A DNA stretch of 64,000 nt, from assembly GCA_963921825.1 (NCBI GenBank), contig OY997588.1, positions 136,307,203-136,371,202 of the forward strand, read 5' to 3'. Of this stretch, positions 35,022 to 47,434 are shown piece by piece. This stretch comes from Erodium maritimum. Lineage: Eukaryota > Streptophyta > Magnoliopsida > Geraniales > Geraniaceae. A model generated the notes under the pieces. That model was given only the letters and a program-made list of their open reading frames with translations, searched no databases and had not been told where the DNA came from. Numbering within the stretch: the stretch's first letter is position 1; each line of letters starts with the position of its first letter. The translations under genes were made by a program, and so were the position numbers.

Positions 35022-35246
35022 AAAGGACGGTCCATTAGTTTTAGTGCAATGGATTGGTGAAGTGCAACTTTCGTTGTTAACCCATGAATATGCGGTGTGA
35101 TACTTAATTATTCACCCATAGTTATATGGTTCTTTTATAATATTGTATGTATCTATGTCTACTCTCTCCAACTAGTTTTATTTCTTGTGAGAGGTTAATT
35201 AATTGTTGTTTCTGTACGTATTATTGTCAAAATGGTTTTGTAAGTT

Positions 35247-35691
35247 GATGCAGTGCATATTGAAGATGTTTTGGCGAATGGGCTAGAAAACCCGAAAATG
35301 CAGCAGTGTCCGAAATTGACGAAACCTTAGTATTTTTTGGGTCGAAACGGCCCCTGAGCAAAAGTCATGCTTTGCCATGAGCTACGACGTTTTTCGGTCA
35401 TCCAAGATCGTTTAGAGGGGCGAAACTGATATTTTAGGGTCCGGTTCATTATTTCCTGTTTTTTCATATTTCCTTTATTTTCGAATTAGGGTTTCGGTAA
35501 TAATTTCCTTATTGTATTAGGACTTTGGGCACTAGTTTCTCTATTTAAGCACTTGTTATTCTCCATTGTAATTCCGATTTGATGAAATAAACCAAAAACG
35601 AGTTCTACTCAATTTCTATCATATTCGGTATTCTCTTTGAATCAACGAATTCGATAAAGAATTCGTCCTTTCCGCTCCGCACTCTGCATCA
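35247..35691. mobile_element. Solo LTR, 445 bp, TSD TAAGT
   Basis: It starts TGATGCAG and ends CTGCATCA, a perfect 8-bp inverted terminal repeat, flanked by TAAGT at 35242-35246 and 35692-35696. It contains a TATTTAAG box near 35552 and A-rich poly(A)-like signals after it, as LTRs do. No internal region or partner LTR was found. Lies about 230 bp downstream of the DUF1442 stop codon. Confidence 0.88.
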
Positions 35692-35696
35692 TAAGT

Positions 35697-36110
35697 TTTT
35701 TTTTTTTGAGGTAGGTTTTGTAAGTTTGTGTGCTGTGATTTTATGATTGATAAAAGTTCTTTTTTGAATTTGTGTATTTTATTTGATATCTATTACAATG
35801 TTTTGTAATATCAGAGTGGCTATGAGTTTATTATTACCAGGGGAAAGGAAAAGTTTTGATTTTTCAAATAGATTGGTGTGCTATGTAATCCTTATATATG
35901 TTTTCTTAAAGGGTGACCTATCGTTATAATATTTCCCTACGCAAGGGTTAAAAAGTTTATGTTCCAGATTATAGCTTGGGACCCCGACAACAATACAAGT
36001 GTGTAGACGTCTTGTACTTGTAAAATTATTCTACTTTATATCGTAGATAATAAAAAAACAATTAAACATTAGAACAAATACAAAAAACTAGAAAGTCTGC
36101 GATGTCAGTT
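35697..36110. other. Intergenic, nothing recognised
   Basis: AT-rich, no open frame of interest, no repeat border found. Confidence 0.4.
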
Positions 36111-36118
36111 CTTTTGAA

Positions 36119-36490
36119 ATTCGTAACCGGTGTAGTGGGACGTTCTGGTATTATCGGCACGTCGCTTTAAGTCGCCCGGATCATATGAGATGCATTTCCT
36201 TGTATTGGATTTGGTTTAGATGTGGTAAGGAGAACGGAGCATGCTCCGAGAGATCATGCTTCGTTGATGCTTCTAGCGGAACTAGATTGTTCAGAAATCC
36301 AAAACTATTGAAGGTAATCATATCAGAATAACCCTAATTGTTTTTTTTCTTGATTTGATTTTATTTGATTTCGATAATTAAATTAGACAATCATGCATTA
36401 TTTATTTCCTTCTATGAATCTTGTAACCTCCTATATAAAGGAGTTTAGACTCTTCAATAAAATGATTCAAAGCATTTCGATTACACTTTT
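36119..36490 (+). mobile_element. LTR-like fragment
   Basis: Has the layout of an LTR: a GC-richer left part, then a TATA-like CTATATAAAGG (about 36431-36441), then AATAAAATG within 30 bp. I could not fix TG...CA ends or a TSD, so it may be truncated. Could also be a small promoter-bearing relic. Confidence 0.4.
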
Positions 36491-37406
36491 TACAAAAACA
36501 GTTCACAACAACGCTATCGCGACACAGAGATCATCAAAACTCGACTCTAACGGTCATAGATAGGAATACTAAGCCATAGACTATAGCACTATGAAAAAAG
36601 AAAGTGAGAGACATGAGACAAAGACAGTAAAAATAGAGTCGTGTCAGTAACGATGACGACTTTATTCACCCAAAAGTTGAGACATAAATTTAGCATTTTG
36701 CTCTAAATAATCTACCATATGTGAGTATAAAATGAACAACATGTAATATGTTTAGATTGTTATTTCTGAACTTATATAATGGTATTATTGACTCTTAGAA
36801 GTTAGAGCTACATCAACCAACTTCATATTGAATATTAATTGAGGGGGAAGTTCAGGGTACTTGGATTTTAAATATAATCCTTGAACCAAACCCAAAGAAA
36901 GGGAATAATTTAGTATGATCATGGGATATTGTGAAGACAAGACACTATAGGGTAGTAGGACAAAACAGACGAGGGACAATGAGATATGGAAGAACATAGA
37001 ATCTAGTCGTCAGAATTAATTAGTCTTAGTTAATTAATTAATATCGGGTTCAACTTTAATTCACATCACAAGAACACTTTATCCTTTTTAGAGTGGTTGC
37101 AATATGCTTCTATTGAAAGGTACGTAGCACCCAAGTTTTATGAGTGCATGAACTTCGTTCCGTTATATTGTAGTTAACTTTAATCTTTTAAGTTTTATAG
37201 ATAAATCCTTATGGTTGATGTACTTTTCGACATATCTTCCTAAATTTTTTCTTGTGAGATATAGTTATTTATGTCCTGTCAGTATTTAGAGAGTATTCAC
37301 CAAGATTATATCCCGAATCCACATAGTTTTGGTGATGAGCGTAAGTTAAACCGTCCTATTATTTGATAAGATTGGGGTAAGTTGTGCATGTCCAAAGTGA
37401 CAGGAG
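36491..37406. other. Intergenic, nothing recognised
   Basis: AT-rich; includes a TTAATTAATTAATTA stretch near 37021. No gene. Confidence 0.4.
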
Positions 37407-37545
37407 ATGTCGTTTCGCTACCTAAGTGATGTCAACACGGCGCTTTTGGAGAAGCAGGCGTGGAGCTTGATTCATAAACCTCACTCTCTTAGGGCTCGCG
37501 TGCTGAAACCACACTATTTTCCGAAAACTGGTCTCTTGGAAGTAG
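37407..37545 (+). pseudogene. LINE reverse-transcriptase C-terminal fragment
   Basis: The frame reads MSFRYLSDVNTALLEKQ, then AWSLIHKPHSLRARVLKPHYF. This corresponds to the region after RT in plant LINEs (family pattern GFRDL-FN-ALLAKQ-WRL and ARVLKARYFP). Truncated on both sides; downstream sequence is not homologous. Confidence 0.75.
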
Positions 37546-38034
37546 GCCCGACCCGTCCATTTGGCGAATTGGGCGCTGGCCTGAGGCCTCCACCAGTAGA
37601 AGGCCCCAAAATTTTAACAAATTTTGGGCCTACTCCTCTTTCTAAGAGTTCAGCTGATTGATGCTCCTCATACACCATTTCTTCTTCCCCATAGTTCCCA
37701 AAATAATATTTCATTCTTCCCACCAATATTCCTAATCTTATACCTTTAGGAAGCTTTTTTCCCCTCTTCCAAATGAAGGATAAATATGGGTGAAAGTTTA
37801 GCTTTAGATTGACCTAAAATTTTCTTTTTTCATTGTGAAAATTTAGGCCCTGAATACGAAGCATGGTATGACCCATGTTTTCTCAGGTGGACAACTCCAT
37901 TTCATCAACATAATAGTTTATGCTTTTAGAAAGTGTTGCTCTGCAGATGTGGTTTATAATAGGTTGTGTGAGTACACCTACTCGAACAAGTTTTTTCATT
38001 TTATAAAAACAATTTTTGTTTTCATTTTTTTACG
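37546..38034. other. Intergenic, nothing recognised
   Basis: No gene or element border could be fixed. T-rich at the right edge, next to the 3' end of the minus-strand LINE. Confidence 0.4.
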
Positions 38035-39990
38035 AAAATTAGGAATTTATTAATGAGAATCAGAAACCAATAACCCAGAGATAGGTCCTGGCAAAGATGA
38101 ATAATCTCACACCATAGATGCTCAATCCCGAGCATTTTTAGCTAGCTATGAGTTACTCTGTTTGCAGTTCTCTTAACATGTACTACGGTTACATCAACCA
38201 AACAAGATGAATCTGCTTACGGTCCATAACAATAGCCCCTAACAGGGTAACCAGAACCGAATTACTGTTAATGGCCAAAACTAATCCCAAACAGTCCGAT
38301 TCCACCACCCCATTACCAAAACCTCTAACTGCAAGCTCTTGCAACGCCGCCTTCATCGCCAATGCTTCCAACACTTCCGGGTCTTGGAGGCCTCCAAACA
38401 CCTTACACTACACAAAATAAGGGGAACCATCCTCCTTCCGACAAACCCAACCTCCACCACCCCCACCCCCGATACCGTGGAACACTGTTGCATCAGTATT
38501 AACTTTCCACATATCGGGGGGGGGGGGGTTCCTCCATCTCCCATGATCGACCACCAAACCTCATATCCCCCGTACATCCACCACTTGCGCTTCCTTCCAC
38601 CTTGTCAACAAGTGTTCAGCACCCCGATAAATGGCCTCCACCGAGGGGCTTTTTCCTTCCCATACACGTTGGTTACGAGCTCTCCAAAGACCCCAACACA
38701 ACACCGAAACAAGGTCAGCTCTACCGCCCCGCCCCCCGACGTCCACCCGAACTCCAACCAATCACGGAAGCATGTAACTCAAACCGGGGGAGCCCCCAAC
38801 ACCCTACTCCACACCCCCTTCGCCACCGGACAACCGACCATCACATGATCCACTGTTTCCACCTCTCCACACACCACACAGTCCAAGCTGATATTGATCC
38901 TTCTGGTGACCAAGTTATCATTTGTTGGCAAAAAGCCCGACACCCCCCTCCATAAAAAGTGACAGATTTTAGGACGTACCTTTAAACGCCACAGTTGCTT
39001 CCAAAACTCATCCTGGTCCAGTGTATTCCATCTACCCTCCTTGACCTGCAGCTCCCGGTACACCTCCCGAACACTATAATGGCCACTCCTAGACCCCTTC
39101 CAATACCAATCATCAACCCCCATACTAGAATTCAGCGGGATTCTCAGAATAGCTTCAGCGTCCCGAGACTCAAATAGTTCACGAATCAACACCTCGTTCT
39201 AAGCTCTCGAGCCCGACATGAACAAATCATCAACAGTCCAATGCTCAATCCTAGGGGGTTCGGCCTCCATTAAACCCGAGTCGGTCTGCAGCCAAGGTAC
39301 CCCTAGGACAGTGTTCTAAAAATCCCGACTGGACGCCGCCTAGGCGCCCACCTACGCCTAGCCGACTAGGCGATTATAACAATTTTGTGTAGTATACTGA
39401 CTCAATCAAAAATAATTAGATGGTTATGGTGTTGGTGATATTAGGTGTTGTGCTTCTGAGTTGTTTGGTGTGATTTTTTAGGTATTTTAGATATTTTTTA
39501 CCATTTTAATATAATGAAATTCATATTTTATTTCTATATATAATAATATATCTATTAAAAATAAAAAAAATACAAATTCGATTAATCCCCGTCTAGTCCC
39601 CGATTAATCCTCGAAGGACCTATCCGCCCGACTAGCGTCTAGCGACTTTTAGAACCTTGCCCTAGGATTCTCGTGTCCCTCCCCTGCCTAATTCTCTTGC
39701 GAATACCACCTCTCACAATACCCTAAGCTTCCAAAACACTATTCCAAATCGGATTAGAGTTTGGCCTTTTCACTGCACCAATAAAATCTGACATAGGATA
39801 ATACTTGGCCTTCATGACCCGCGCTACTAAACTTCTCGGGTTACACATTAGTCTTCACCTTTGTTTCCCCAATAAGGCCAAATTGAAATCACGGAGAACC
39901 TTAAAAATCATACCTCCTTTAAACTTGTGATCACACAACCCCTTCCAGCTTCGCCAACGAATACATGTACATGTCCGTGCATCATTTCTC
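38035..39990 (-). mobile_element. 5'-truncated LINE: RT tail, zinc-binding domain, RNase H
   Basis: On the minus strand, 39990-39670 encodes the post-RT region (GGMIFKVLRDFNLALLGKQ, then a RxLVARVMKAKYYP-like block). 39192-38779 is the zf-RVT domain (FWKQLWRLKVRPKICHFLW, then CVVCGEVETVDHVMVGCP). 38761-38560 is the linker (WGLWRARNQRVWEGKSPS). 38500-38189 is an RNase H domain with acidic residues in PEVLEALAMKAAL and VVESDCLGL. Frames are broken between these blocks. The 3' end is T-rich on the plus strand at about 38020-38034. A hAT-type MITE sits inside. No TSD was found. A run of 13 G lies at 38516-38528. Confidence 0.85.
39309..39659. mobile_element. hAT-type MITE, 351 bp, TSD CCCTAGGA
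   Basis: An exact 8-bp duplication CCCTAGGA lies at 39301-39308 and 39660-39667. Ends are CAGTGTTCTAAAAATC and, reversed, CAAGGTTCTAAAAGTC. Both subterminal regions are GC-rich and contain GACTAG or CTAGTC; the centre is AT-rich. 8-bp TSDs and CA-starting TIRs fit hAT. Confidence 0.92.
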
Positions 39991-40434
39991 CACCAGTATC
40001 TTTTCATTACTATTGTTTGTCTTTGTGTTCTTTTCTAATTATTTCCTCTCTTGTCTTTACAGTACGGAGACAAACACAAGGATAAAGAGAAGTTGCAATA
40101 TAAAGGTTAGTTAATTAACAATTATTGTCTAATAATTGTTTTTGTCTATCAATATACATATGCAAAATGATTGCTATATACTTCTTTGTTAAAAAAAATG
40201 AGTCAATTATGTTTAGATTAACTTTGTTTAACATGCTATAAACATCATAGGTCGAAGTGACCAAATCAACGTAATTATTTGTGTGCAAAATCAATGTTCC
40301 TATCTTCTAACATACTATATACATATGTGTTGCTTGTTTTCAAGGAAAACTAAGTACAAGACCATCTCCAATGAAAGTTACGACTGAATGTCCAACATTT
40401 AAAAAAAAGAATTCACATATATATTGAAATTCAT
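39991..40434. other. Intergenic, nothing recognised
   Basis: AT-rich between the LINE and the Copia fragment. May include decayed Copia sequence. Confidence 0.4.
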
Positions 40435-40985
40435 GCCAAGTGATTTGCTTACGACGCGATTTGTCGACTGTCAATTTGATGAGACAAATTTTCATGCATT
40501 AGGGGGAGATAAAGAAACGTCTGAAAGAAAAAAATAAGAAATTTCATGGAATGTATTGACATTGTCTCATTTTGATCCTCGTACAAATAAATGTGAACTA
40601 GAAGTTAAAAAGATTATCCACTTACAAAAGGTTGCAAATACATTGCTTGATGCATTTACGGATGTTAAGACTGTGATAAAATCACAAATACCAATCGCTA
40701 ATTTTCCTTGTATAATTACTCTTCCTGATGAAGAAATAGAAAATATTCTAACAAATGAGCCTAAAGCACGCCAGAAGCGTAGTAGACCTATTGGATCCAA
40801 TAGATAAAAACCCAAGAAAAGGAAAGGAACAAGTTCGGCAAGTTGGTACATCAAATGATATCACAATTCCTGAAGAAATACATGTGATAAATGAAGAAAC
40901 GTCTTCAAAAGATGACGAAACACCTGAACACTGTGTACATCTGTCACTGAACATGGTATTCGATAGGGTTGAACACCGATCGGTA
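40435..40985 (+). pseudogene. Copia pol fragment (integrase C-terminal region)
   Basis: Reads LLTTRFVDCQFDETNFHALGG, then ISWNVLTLSHFDPRT, ELEVKKIIHLQKVANTLLD, AFTDVKTVIKSQIPIAN and KRSRPIGSN. This corresponds to the conserved stretch between integrase and RT in a common plant Copia lineage. Stops and one frameshift (near 40790) are present. No LTR or RT found nearby, so it is a truncated relic. A shifted frame continues to about 40985 with DKNPRKGKE. Confidence 0.75.
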
Positions 40986-41209
40986 ATTGATATTGATAGT
41001 CCTTTTTTACTATCGAATTGGTACCTTCGGTGGTATAAAATGCCAGATAACGGTAAAACGTAGTATAATCAGTTGGCCTTACTCATGGTTGATGCCGATT
41101 TACTAATAGATTTTTTAACTAATGACACACAATCTCTCAGTTATCTGAATAATAATGATTTAGCAGGTATTTATCTAGTGACATTTATTTATAAATTTAA
41201 TCATTATTA

Positions 41210-44200
41210 GAAGATAAATTTTCAAAGTTAAATCGTTGCCTCTATAAAGTCAATTTAAGGTGCTCTCTTATGGTTTGGTCTTACAGTAAAGCCAAACAAA
41301 AGTTATTGCATTGTGAATATCTATGCCCTTATAATTTACAAGCCAGTAGGACTTTTTAGGACTCTATTTAAAGTTAGATATCATCCTTAAATTCTGAAGT
41401 TTTAATTATCCTAGGAGGGGATTTCAATATTTTTTTATCTGAAATTGAGAGAATAAGTCAAGGTAGAGGGGTTCAGCTATGTTACACTTTCAAAATCTTA
41501 TTGATAATCTTGGCCTCATCAATTTACCTCTTCAATATGGAAAATACACATGATTTGGTCCAGGATGATTAGCCTCAAGAATTAACATGTTCCTTATTTC
41601 AGAGGATTTTCTGGCTTTATTTCCATCATTAACACAAACATGCTTTCCTAGAAACATCTCGGATCATAGACCTTTGATCTTGTAGGATAATATGTTTGAT
41701 TGGGGCTTTAGGCCATTCAAATTTGTAAATATTTGAATAGAGGGCGCAAGATTTCAGCCTATTGTCAAAGATTTTTGGTCTAAGTATTCAGTCTTAGGTT
41801 TACCCCATTATGTGCTTTGGATGAAGCTAAATTTATTAAAATAAAGTCTCAAGGTGTGGAGCACACAAATATTTGGTAATCTGGAATCTCAAATCAATCT
41901 TCTAACAGCATCTATTGATCAACTAGACAATATTGTGGAGTCCAGAGTTTTGACCAACAAGGAATGCTCAGATAGGGGTGCCTTTAAGGCTGAACTCAAT
42001 TCAAAATACAAGATTCTTGCCAAACTATGGAGAAAACAAAGAAATAAGAAAGTGATTTTTGGATGGAGATAAAGGCTCTAATTTCTTTCACATAATATCA
42101 AACTTGAAAGGAGCCGGAAAAAAAAAATCTCTAATGTATGTGTCAATGGCTCTCTTCTCTCTGAGCCAGATCATATAAGAATGGTTGTAGTAGATCATTT
42201 TAGCAAAAGATTTACTTCCTCCCATTCATGAACTTCAGTGGAGTTACATGCTTTACCATTCTCTTCCATATCTGCACAACAAGCGGCTTGGCTAGAAAGG
42301 TCATTTCTGGAAGAAGAAGCTCTTCAAGCTATCATGGCCTGTAATTGGGAGAAAGCAACTGGTCCTGATGGTGTTACTCTAAAAACAATTCAAGTAGTTT
42401 GTCCTATCATCAAGGAAGATTTTATGAAATTCTTACAATCCTTCTATCTCTCTGGTCAATTGGGGAAATGACTCAAGTCCTCATTTATGATTTTAATCCC
42501 CAAAGGGACATCTCCTCTAAATTTTGATGACTACAAACTAATAATTCTTATGGGTGGGCTTTATAAAATTCTATCAAAAATGTTATCTTCAAGGCTAAAA
42601 GTTGTGATCAGTTCTTTGGTGGGGGATGAACAATCTAGGTTCATATATGGAAGGCATAAATGGAATCCTCATAGCTTTTAAGGTGGTTGATTTTGTCAAA
42701 AAATCAAAAAACAAAGGCCTTAATATTCAAAGCTGATTTTGAGAAAGCTTTTGACAAAGTTAGTTTGACTTATGTGATGCAAATTCTCACTAAAATGGGA
42801 TTTGGAACAATTTGGAAAATGTGGATGATGTCTTGATTCAGAGCTTCAATGTCAATTTTAATCAATGGAACTCCCTTTAAAGACTTTCAAATGAGTAGAG
42901 GAATGAGGCAAGGATGTGTCTTATCTCCTCTTATTTTTGTGCTGGTAGCAGAAGGCTAAATCAAATTATGAAGAGTAGAATTATTAATGGTCTATTTCAT
43001 GGTATCCAATTGAGCCAAAATGGACCAATTATATCTCACTTACAATATGCAGATGATTCTATAGTCTTCATCAAGGTCATTCCTAAGAGTGTAAGTTGTC
43101 TTAAATATACAATATGGAAGTGCTAAATCAAATTATGAAGAGTAGAATTATTAATGGTCTATTTCATGGTATCCAATTGAGCCAAAATGGACCAATTATA
43201 TCTCACTTACAATATGCAGATGATTCTATAGTCTTCATCAAGGTCATTCCTGAGAGTGTAAGTTGTCTTAAATATAAAATATCTATGTTTTTCTTGGCTT
43301 CTGCCCTATCAGTCAATTATGAAAAATCTATGGTCATCCCCATGAATTTATTTGATGAAGAAGAGCTTGTTATAATGTCAATATTGGAATGTTCAACGGC
43401 ATCACTTCCAATCATTATTTGGTTTTTCCTCTTGGTGTTAATCCATAAAGGTTAAGGACTTGGGATCCGATGGTTCAAAAGTTTAAGATAGCCCTAGGAC
43501 TGTGCCAAGCCAAATTGCTCTCTTTTGGTGGGAGGATAACCTTAATCAAGTCTAAATTATGGGATCTTCCTCAATATTTTGTCTCAATTCTTAAGGCCCC
43601 TAAAGGAGTAATTAAAGTAATGGAGAGCTGGAAAAGAAGGTTTCTTTGGCATGGAAAAGCTCTTGGTAAAGGTTGTTGCAAAGTAAGTTGGAACAAAGTC
43701 TGTAGTTCTAAAAAAGAAGGTGGTTTGGGAATAAAAAATCTCCCTAGTATGAACTCTACTCTCCTAGCTAAATGGTGGTGGGGGTTTGCATTAGAGAGAA
43801 ATTCATTGTGAAAATTAATTATATGTGGTAAATTTGGATGGGACATATGGAATGGGATCTGAAAAATGTCCCCGAGGTTGGAGAATCAAGTTTTCATTCT
43901 CATATTTTAGGACTCTTTAAAGATCTTAGGTTCGAAGATCTTTTTGGCAACAAAGATATGCATTGGAATATAGGAAATGGGGAGAGAGTGTCATTCTGGA
44001 TTGATACTTGGTGGGGAGATATTGCCTTCAAATTCTTATTCCCAAGATTATATTCACTTTCACAATCCATGAAAATCTTGGTATCTAAGGCTTGGAATGG
44101 TTTGATTTAGGAGCTGGACTTTAGAAGAACCCTAAGGGGATGGGGGAGTTGAGCAAGATTGGTTCACCCTTAGTATAATTTTAAATGCTATTCATTTTGG

Positions 44201-45058
44201 GCAACATCAGGACATTTTAATTTGGCATTAGGATCCTAAGGGTTTTAGTGTTAAAATGATGGACACTTTGCTTGAGCATCAAGGAACTCAATCTCCTGTT
44301 ATTTCATCCCGGAGTTCTCATCTTTGGATCCGAGGAATCCCTCCAAAAGTGACTGCATTCACTTGGTTAGCTTCTCATGAAGCTATTCCCTCTAGATGTT
44401 TTCTAGAATCTAGAGGTTTGAATCTATCATTGCAAGAACTATTATGTCTAGTATGTGACTGGAATCTGGAAGATGATGCTCATATTATACTGCATTGCCC
44501 AAGAGCTTGGGAAGTCAGGTGCTTACTTGCACTTTGGTGGGATGTTCATCTCAAGCTCTATCAAGGACCTTCTAATATCATGGCCTTCTCAAAATTCAAG
44601 AAAAAATGGATAATGTTATTCAAGATTTCCTATTGGCAAATATGGTTAGCAAGAAATGCTCTGATATTCAAGGGTGAGATCATTTCAGCAGAGGAAATCT
44701 TCCAAAAAAATCATGCATCAATCTTACTCTCGAGTTGGGTATTAAAATGATTCATGGTGTGATGAAAGTTCATTTAGATGGCTCACGGTTCAGTTGGTGC
44801 GGATGCAATGACTCTTGGTGTGGTGAAGTATATGCTTGGTTTAGGATTAGCTGATGCTGCTGTAATTTGTTTGGGTAGCAGTTTTGGAATGATTTTATTT
44901 TCTATCTTCCTTCTTTTGGGTTGTGAGTTTTGGGTTGGATCTTTAGCGGTTTGGTATATTTGACTTTTTGCTTTTGCCTTTTGATCAGTAACTAGATCAT
45001 TGTACTTCTCTTTCACCTCAAAAGAAGTTTTAATCTAAATTTGTTTTGCTGATAAAAA
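41210..45058 (+). mobile_element. Degenerate LINE with endonuclease and RT remnants
   Basis: The endonuclease part is broken, with NIYAL-like and LGGDFNIFLSE residues near 41320-41440. 42238-42471 is the start of RT (SFLEEEALQAIMAC, then KATGPDGV). The RT core includes ADFEKAFDKVS, a MRQGCVLSPLIF-like block near 42905 and YADD twice because of a duplication. A post-RT part (43470-43811) and zf-RVT (44256-44750) follow. The 3' end reads TTTTGCTGATAAAAAA at about 45041-45057, close to that of the LINE at 47.0-52.0 kb. Many stops and frameshifts; no TSD found. More decayed than its relative. Confidence 0.85.
42955..43288 (+). repeat. 167-bp tandem duplication across the RT active site
   Basis: The block from GCTAAATCAAATTATG (42955) recurs at 43122 with very few differences (for example CCTAAGAG versus CCTGAGAG). 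It contains ISHLQYADDSIVF, so YADD is present twice. Period 167 bp, not a multiple of three. Confidence 0.95.
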
Positions 45059-45399
45059 ACGGAAATATTTATTTTCTGATAATAAACGAAAGATACGAAT
45101 ACGTTGAACAACCGAATGAGAATAACTCGTTTGTGTTAAGAAAAATAGTTTAATAATATGTTATTAAGATTTCCCCTGAAAATAAAAAATAATGATAAAA
45201 TTATTAGTGTTTCAATTTATTATCCTCTTTCGATCACTTAATTAAATAAACGTAATTTTTTTATGTGGAAAAAAAAATAAATATATTAAAAAAAGAGTGA
45301 TTTTTACAACCACTTAAATAAAGTCCAACAAAAATTAAGCATTATTGACATATTCAATTTCTTGAAAATGGAGATTATTACACGAGAATTTCTTAACTT
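45059..45399. other. Intergenic, nothing recognised
   Basis: Strongly AT-rich with several A runs. No gene. Confidence 0.4.
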
Positions 45400-46985
45400 G
45401 TTGGCATCATTCTAATCCAGAGTGGTTCGTGAGGAGAACAACGGTGGTCAGCCGGTGATGTGTCCGTCTCCTGAGCGTGTTCCCTCCTGATCTGTTTCGC
45501 CAAAGGCGACGTCGGAGGAGGAACATATTCGGTTCACTACTCAACGGGAGGAGGGTGGGCGGTTGGGGGTGCCTCGAGGGACGGGAGGACGACGACCTCA
45601 GGGGAACATGATGGAATATCGGCGATGTCTTGTGAGAAGATCTCCGGTGCTGGGACCACGGCCGCGTTTGGTTGGCGTGGGGAAGACGATGGAGATCCCA
45701 GCGAGGGTAGCTTCTCCACCATTGGTTTTACGGTGGGTAAAGACTATGACAGGGAGGTTGGAAGAGGCGGATCGATCGGAGGACCAAGTTGATGGGGAGG
45801 GGGATCGGTCCCTTTCAAGTCGGCCACTATGGTGTATGTGTCGTCAAATAGGAGACGGGACAACCGGTGGATGTGACACCAGAGACGACGGTGGCTACGT
45901 GGAGAATGAGGTCGGGGAAAGAGTTGTGTAAGGCTTCGCAGGGGCCGGATGGGTCGGTTGGCTTGGGCCTGCTCGCGGATGACAGAAGGGCATGGGCTGG
46001 ACCAATGGGGAGGGCCGGCCCAGGGACGAGGGGACTGCCAGTTTGTTCTGAAAGGGTGTTGGGCCCGGATGATAACTCGAGGCTTGGATCAGGTGCAAGG
46101 GATAGCTGGGCCAGGGCTCGTGATGGGTCGGGTCTGGTTGGAAGGCGGGGCGGAGGCTTTAATCGGGTTGGGTCTAGGAACCGTGTCCTAACTGAAGATG
46201 GCCCACGGGCTAGGGCAGGGTCGGGTCAAGGATCTCGAGCCTGGGGCGGGTCGAATCAAGGCGACTGAATCGGATCGGGTCAGGGTGGACCATCTGTGTT
46301 CCACAACCGGTTCAGGCCTCATATTTTGGGCCAACCCCAGATAATCGACATTCCGTATGGGGCATCATTTGTAGCGGCGGGGCCTCAACGCACCCTCGCC
46401 TCGCGGAATGAGTCCGAAGTGGTCCAGAGGGGGTCGACCGGTTGTACCGCCCCTCTGGACGTAAGGTGGCATCGATTCCACCAAGTACCGGCGCGACATT
46501 CTTCAAGCAGATCGGGAACCAACAATTTTATGTTTTTAAAGGCCCTCATTATCATCAGAGGGTGGGCGACGTCTACTGGTTTTTCGGGAGGATGCAAAGT
46601 CCAATTGAGCCATTTCAGTCCCTGGTTACAAGGCTGCCCGGGGTGTAACTCTAGGGCTTCAGTATTCTACTGGAGCACAAATCAGAGTCGATTTATGCTT
46701 AATCGGATCATAGGGTTTACACGGCCCTACCCCACAGTCTTCATTCGTTGTACCGGTTGCTTCGGCGGCTATCGCAACATTCTCCTGTCGGCACCCTTAA
46801 ACTACTTCGGTGAAAAGTAATTTTCAATTTAGTAGTTGTCCTACGATGTGTGGATCTGTTATTTTGTTTTCGTGTAATATTTTCTTTTGTTAGTAGTCTC
46901 TTCTGGGTGACCCGTTTTGAGATTGTACCTCTAAAGAGTTCCTCTTATTATTAATATATTATTCTCGTTACCTGCTCACCAAAAA
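45400..46985 (+). mobile_element. Retroposon of the 886-6173 family, plus strand
   Basis: Matches the minus-strand copies at 4130-4440 and 5690-6010 in the region 46380-46800, and the copy at 5411 in its 3' end: TTATTATTAATATATTATTC then an A run at about 46979. Its 5' part is G-rich and encodes Gly/Arg-rich low complexity (45870-46260). The short match AAAAATTAA at about 45329-45337 and 46980-46988 might be a TSD, but is too A-rich to trust. No RT. Confidence 0.55.
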
Positions 46986-47043
46986 TTAATAACATTAAAA
47001 GAAGTGAAGGAAATGTATTTAACTACACCGTACAGTCATACTA

Positions 47044-47430
47044 ATGACAATGAAAAAAAAGAAGAAAAAATCGTCCAAAGTTAAAACCAGCCATATGTAT
47101 GAAACTAGATCAAAACTAAAAGAAGGCAAGAAGGTGGCAGGTCTGGTTAATCAAAAAAAGCCAGCACCTCTTTTGCTTGAAGGGTCTGAAGCCAAGAAGG
47201 CTTGGGGTTTTGGTAAGGCTATTGGGCTAAAAGCAAGAGTAACTGAGGAATTATTACTCCACCATCTTACTCAATTGGAACACTCTCAGCATTTGATTGA
47301 AGATCCACATGATTTGGTTGAGGAAGATTGTGATACAATTGATCAAGGAGCTGAGTGCTTTGCAATAGAAAATGATGATAATGCTGATCTGGTGAGCTAC
47401 AACCTCACCAATATTGCCTCCTCCAATTGA
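47044..47430 (+). pseudogene. LINE ORF1 C-terminal part
   Basis: 128 codons, Lys-rich at the start and acidic at the end, ending four bases before the ORF2 start. It lacks the gag-like DUF4283 region and zinc knuckle of full plant LINE ORF1, hence 5'-truncated. Assignment rests on position only. Confidence 0.5.
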
Positions 47431-47434
47431 CTGA

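Noticed and set aside
40556..40807. 83-residue ORF as a host gene
   Set aside because: It matches the conserved Copia integrase-RT linker and is flanked by stops.
45867..46268. Gly/Arg-rich ORF as an RNA-binding protein
   Set aside because: Low complexity in a retroposon with competing frames; no RRM or zinc finger.
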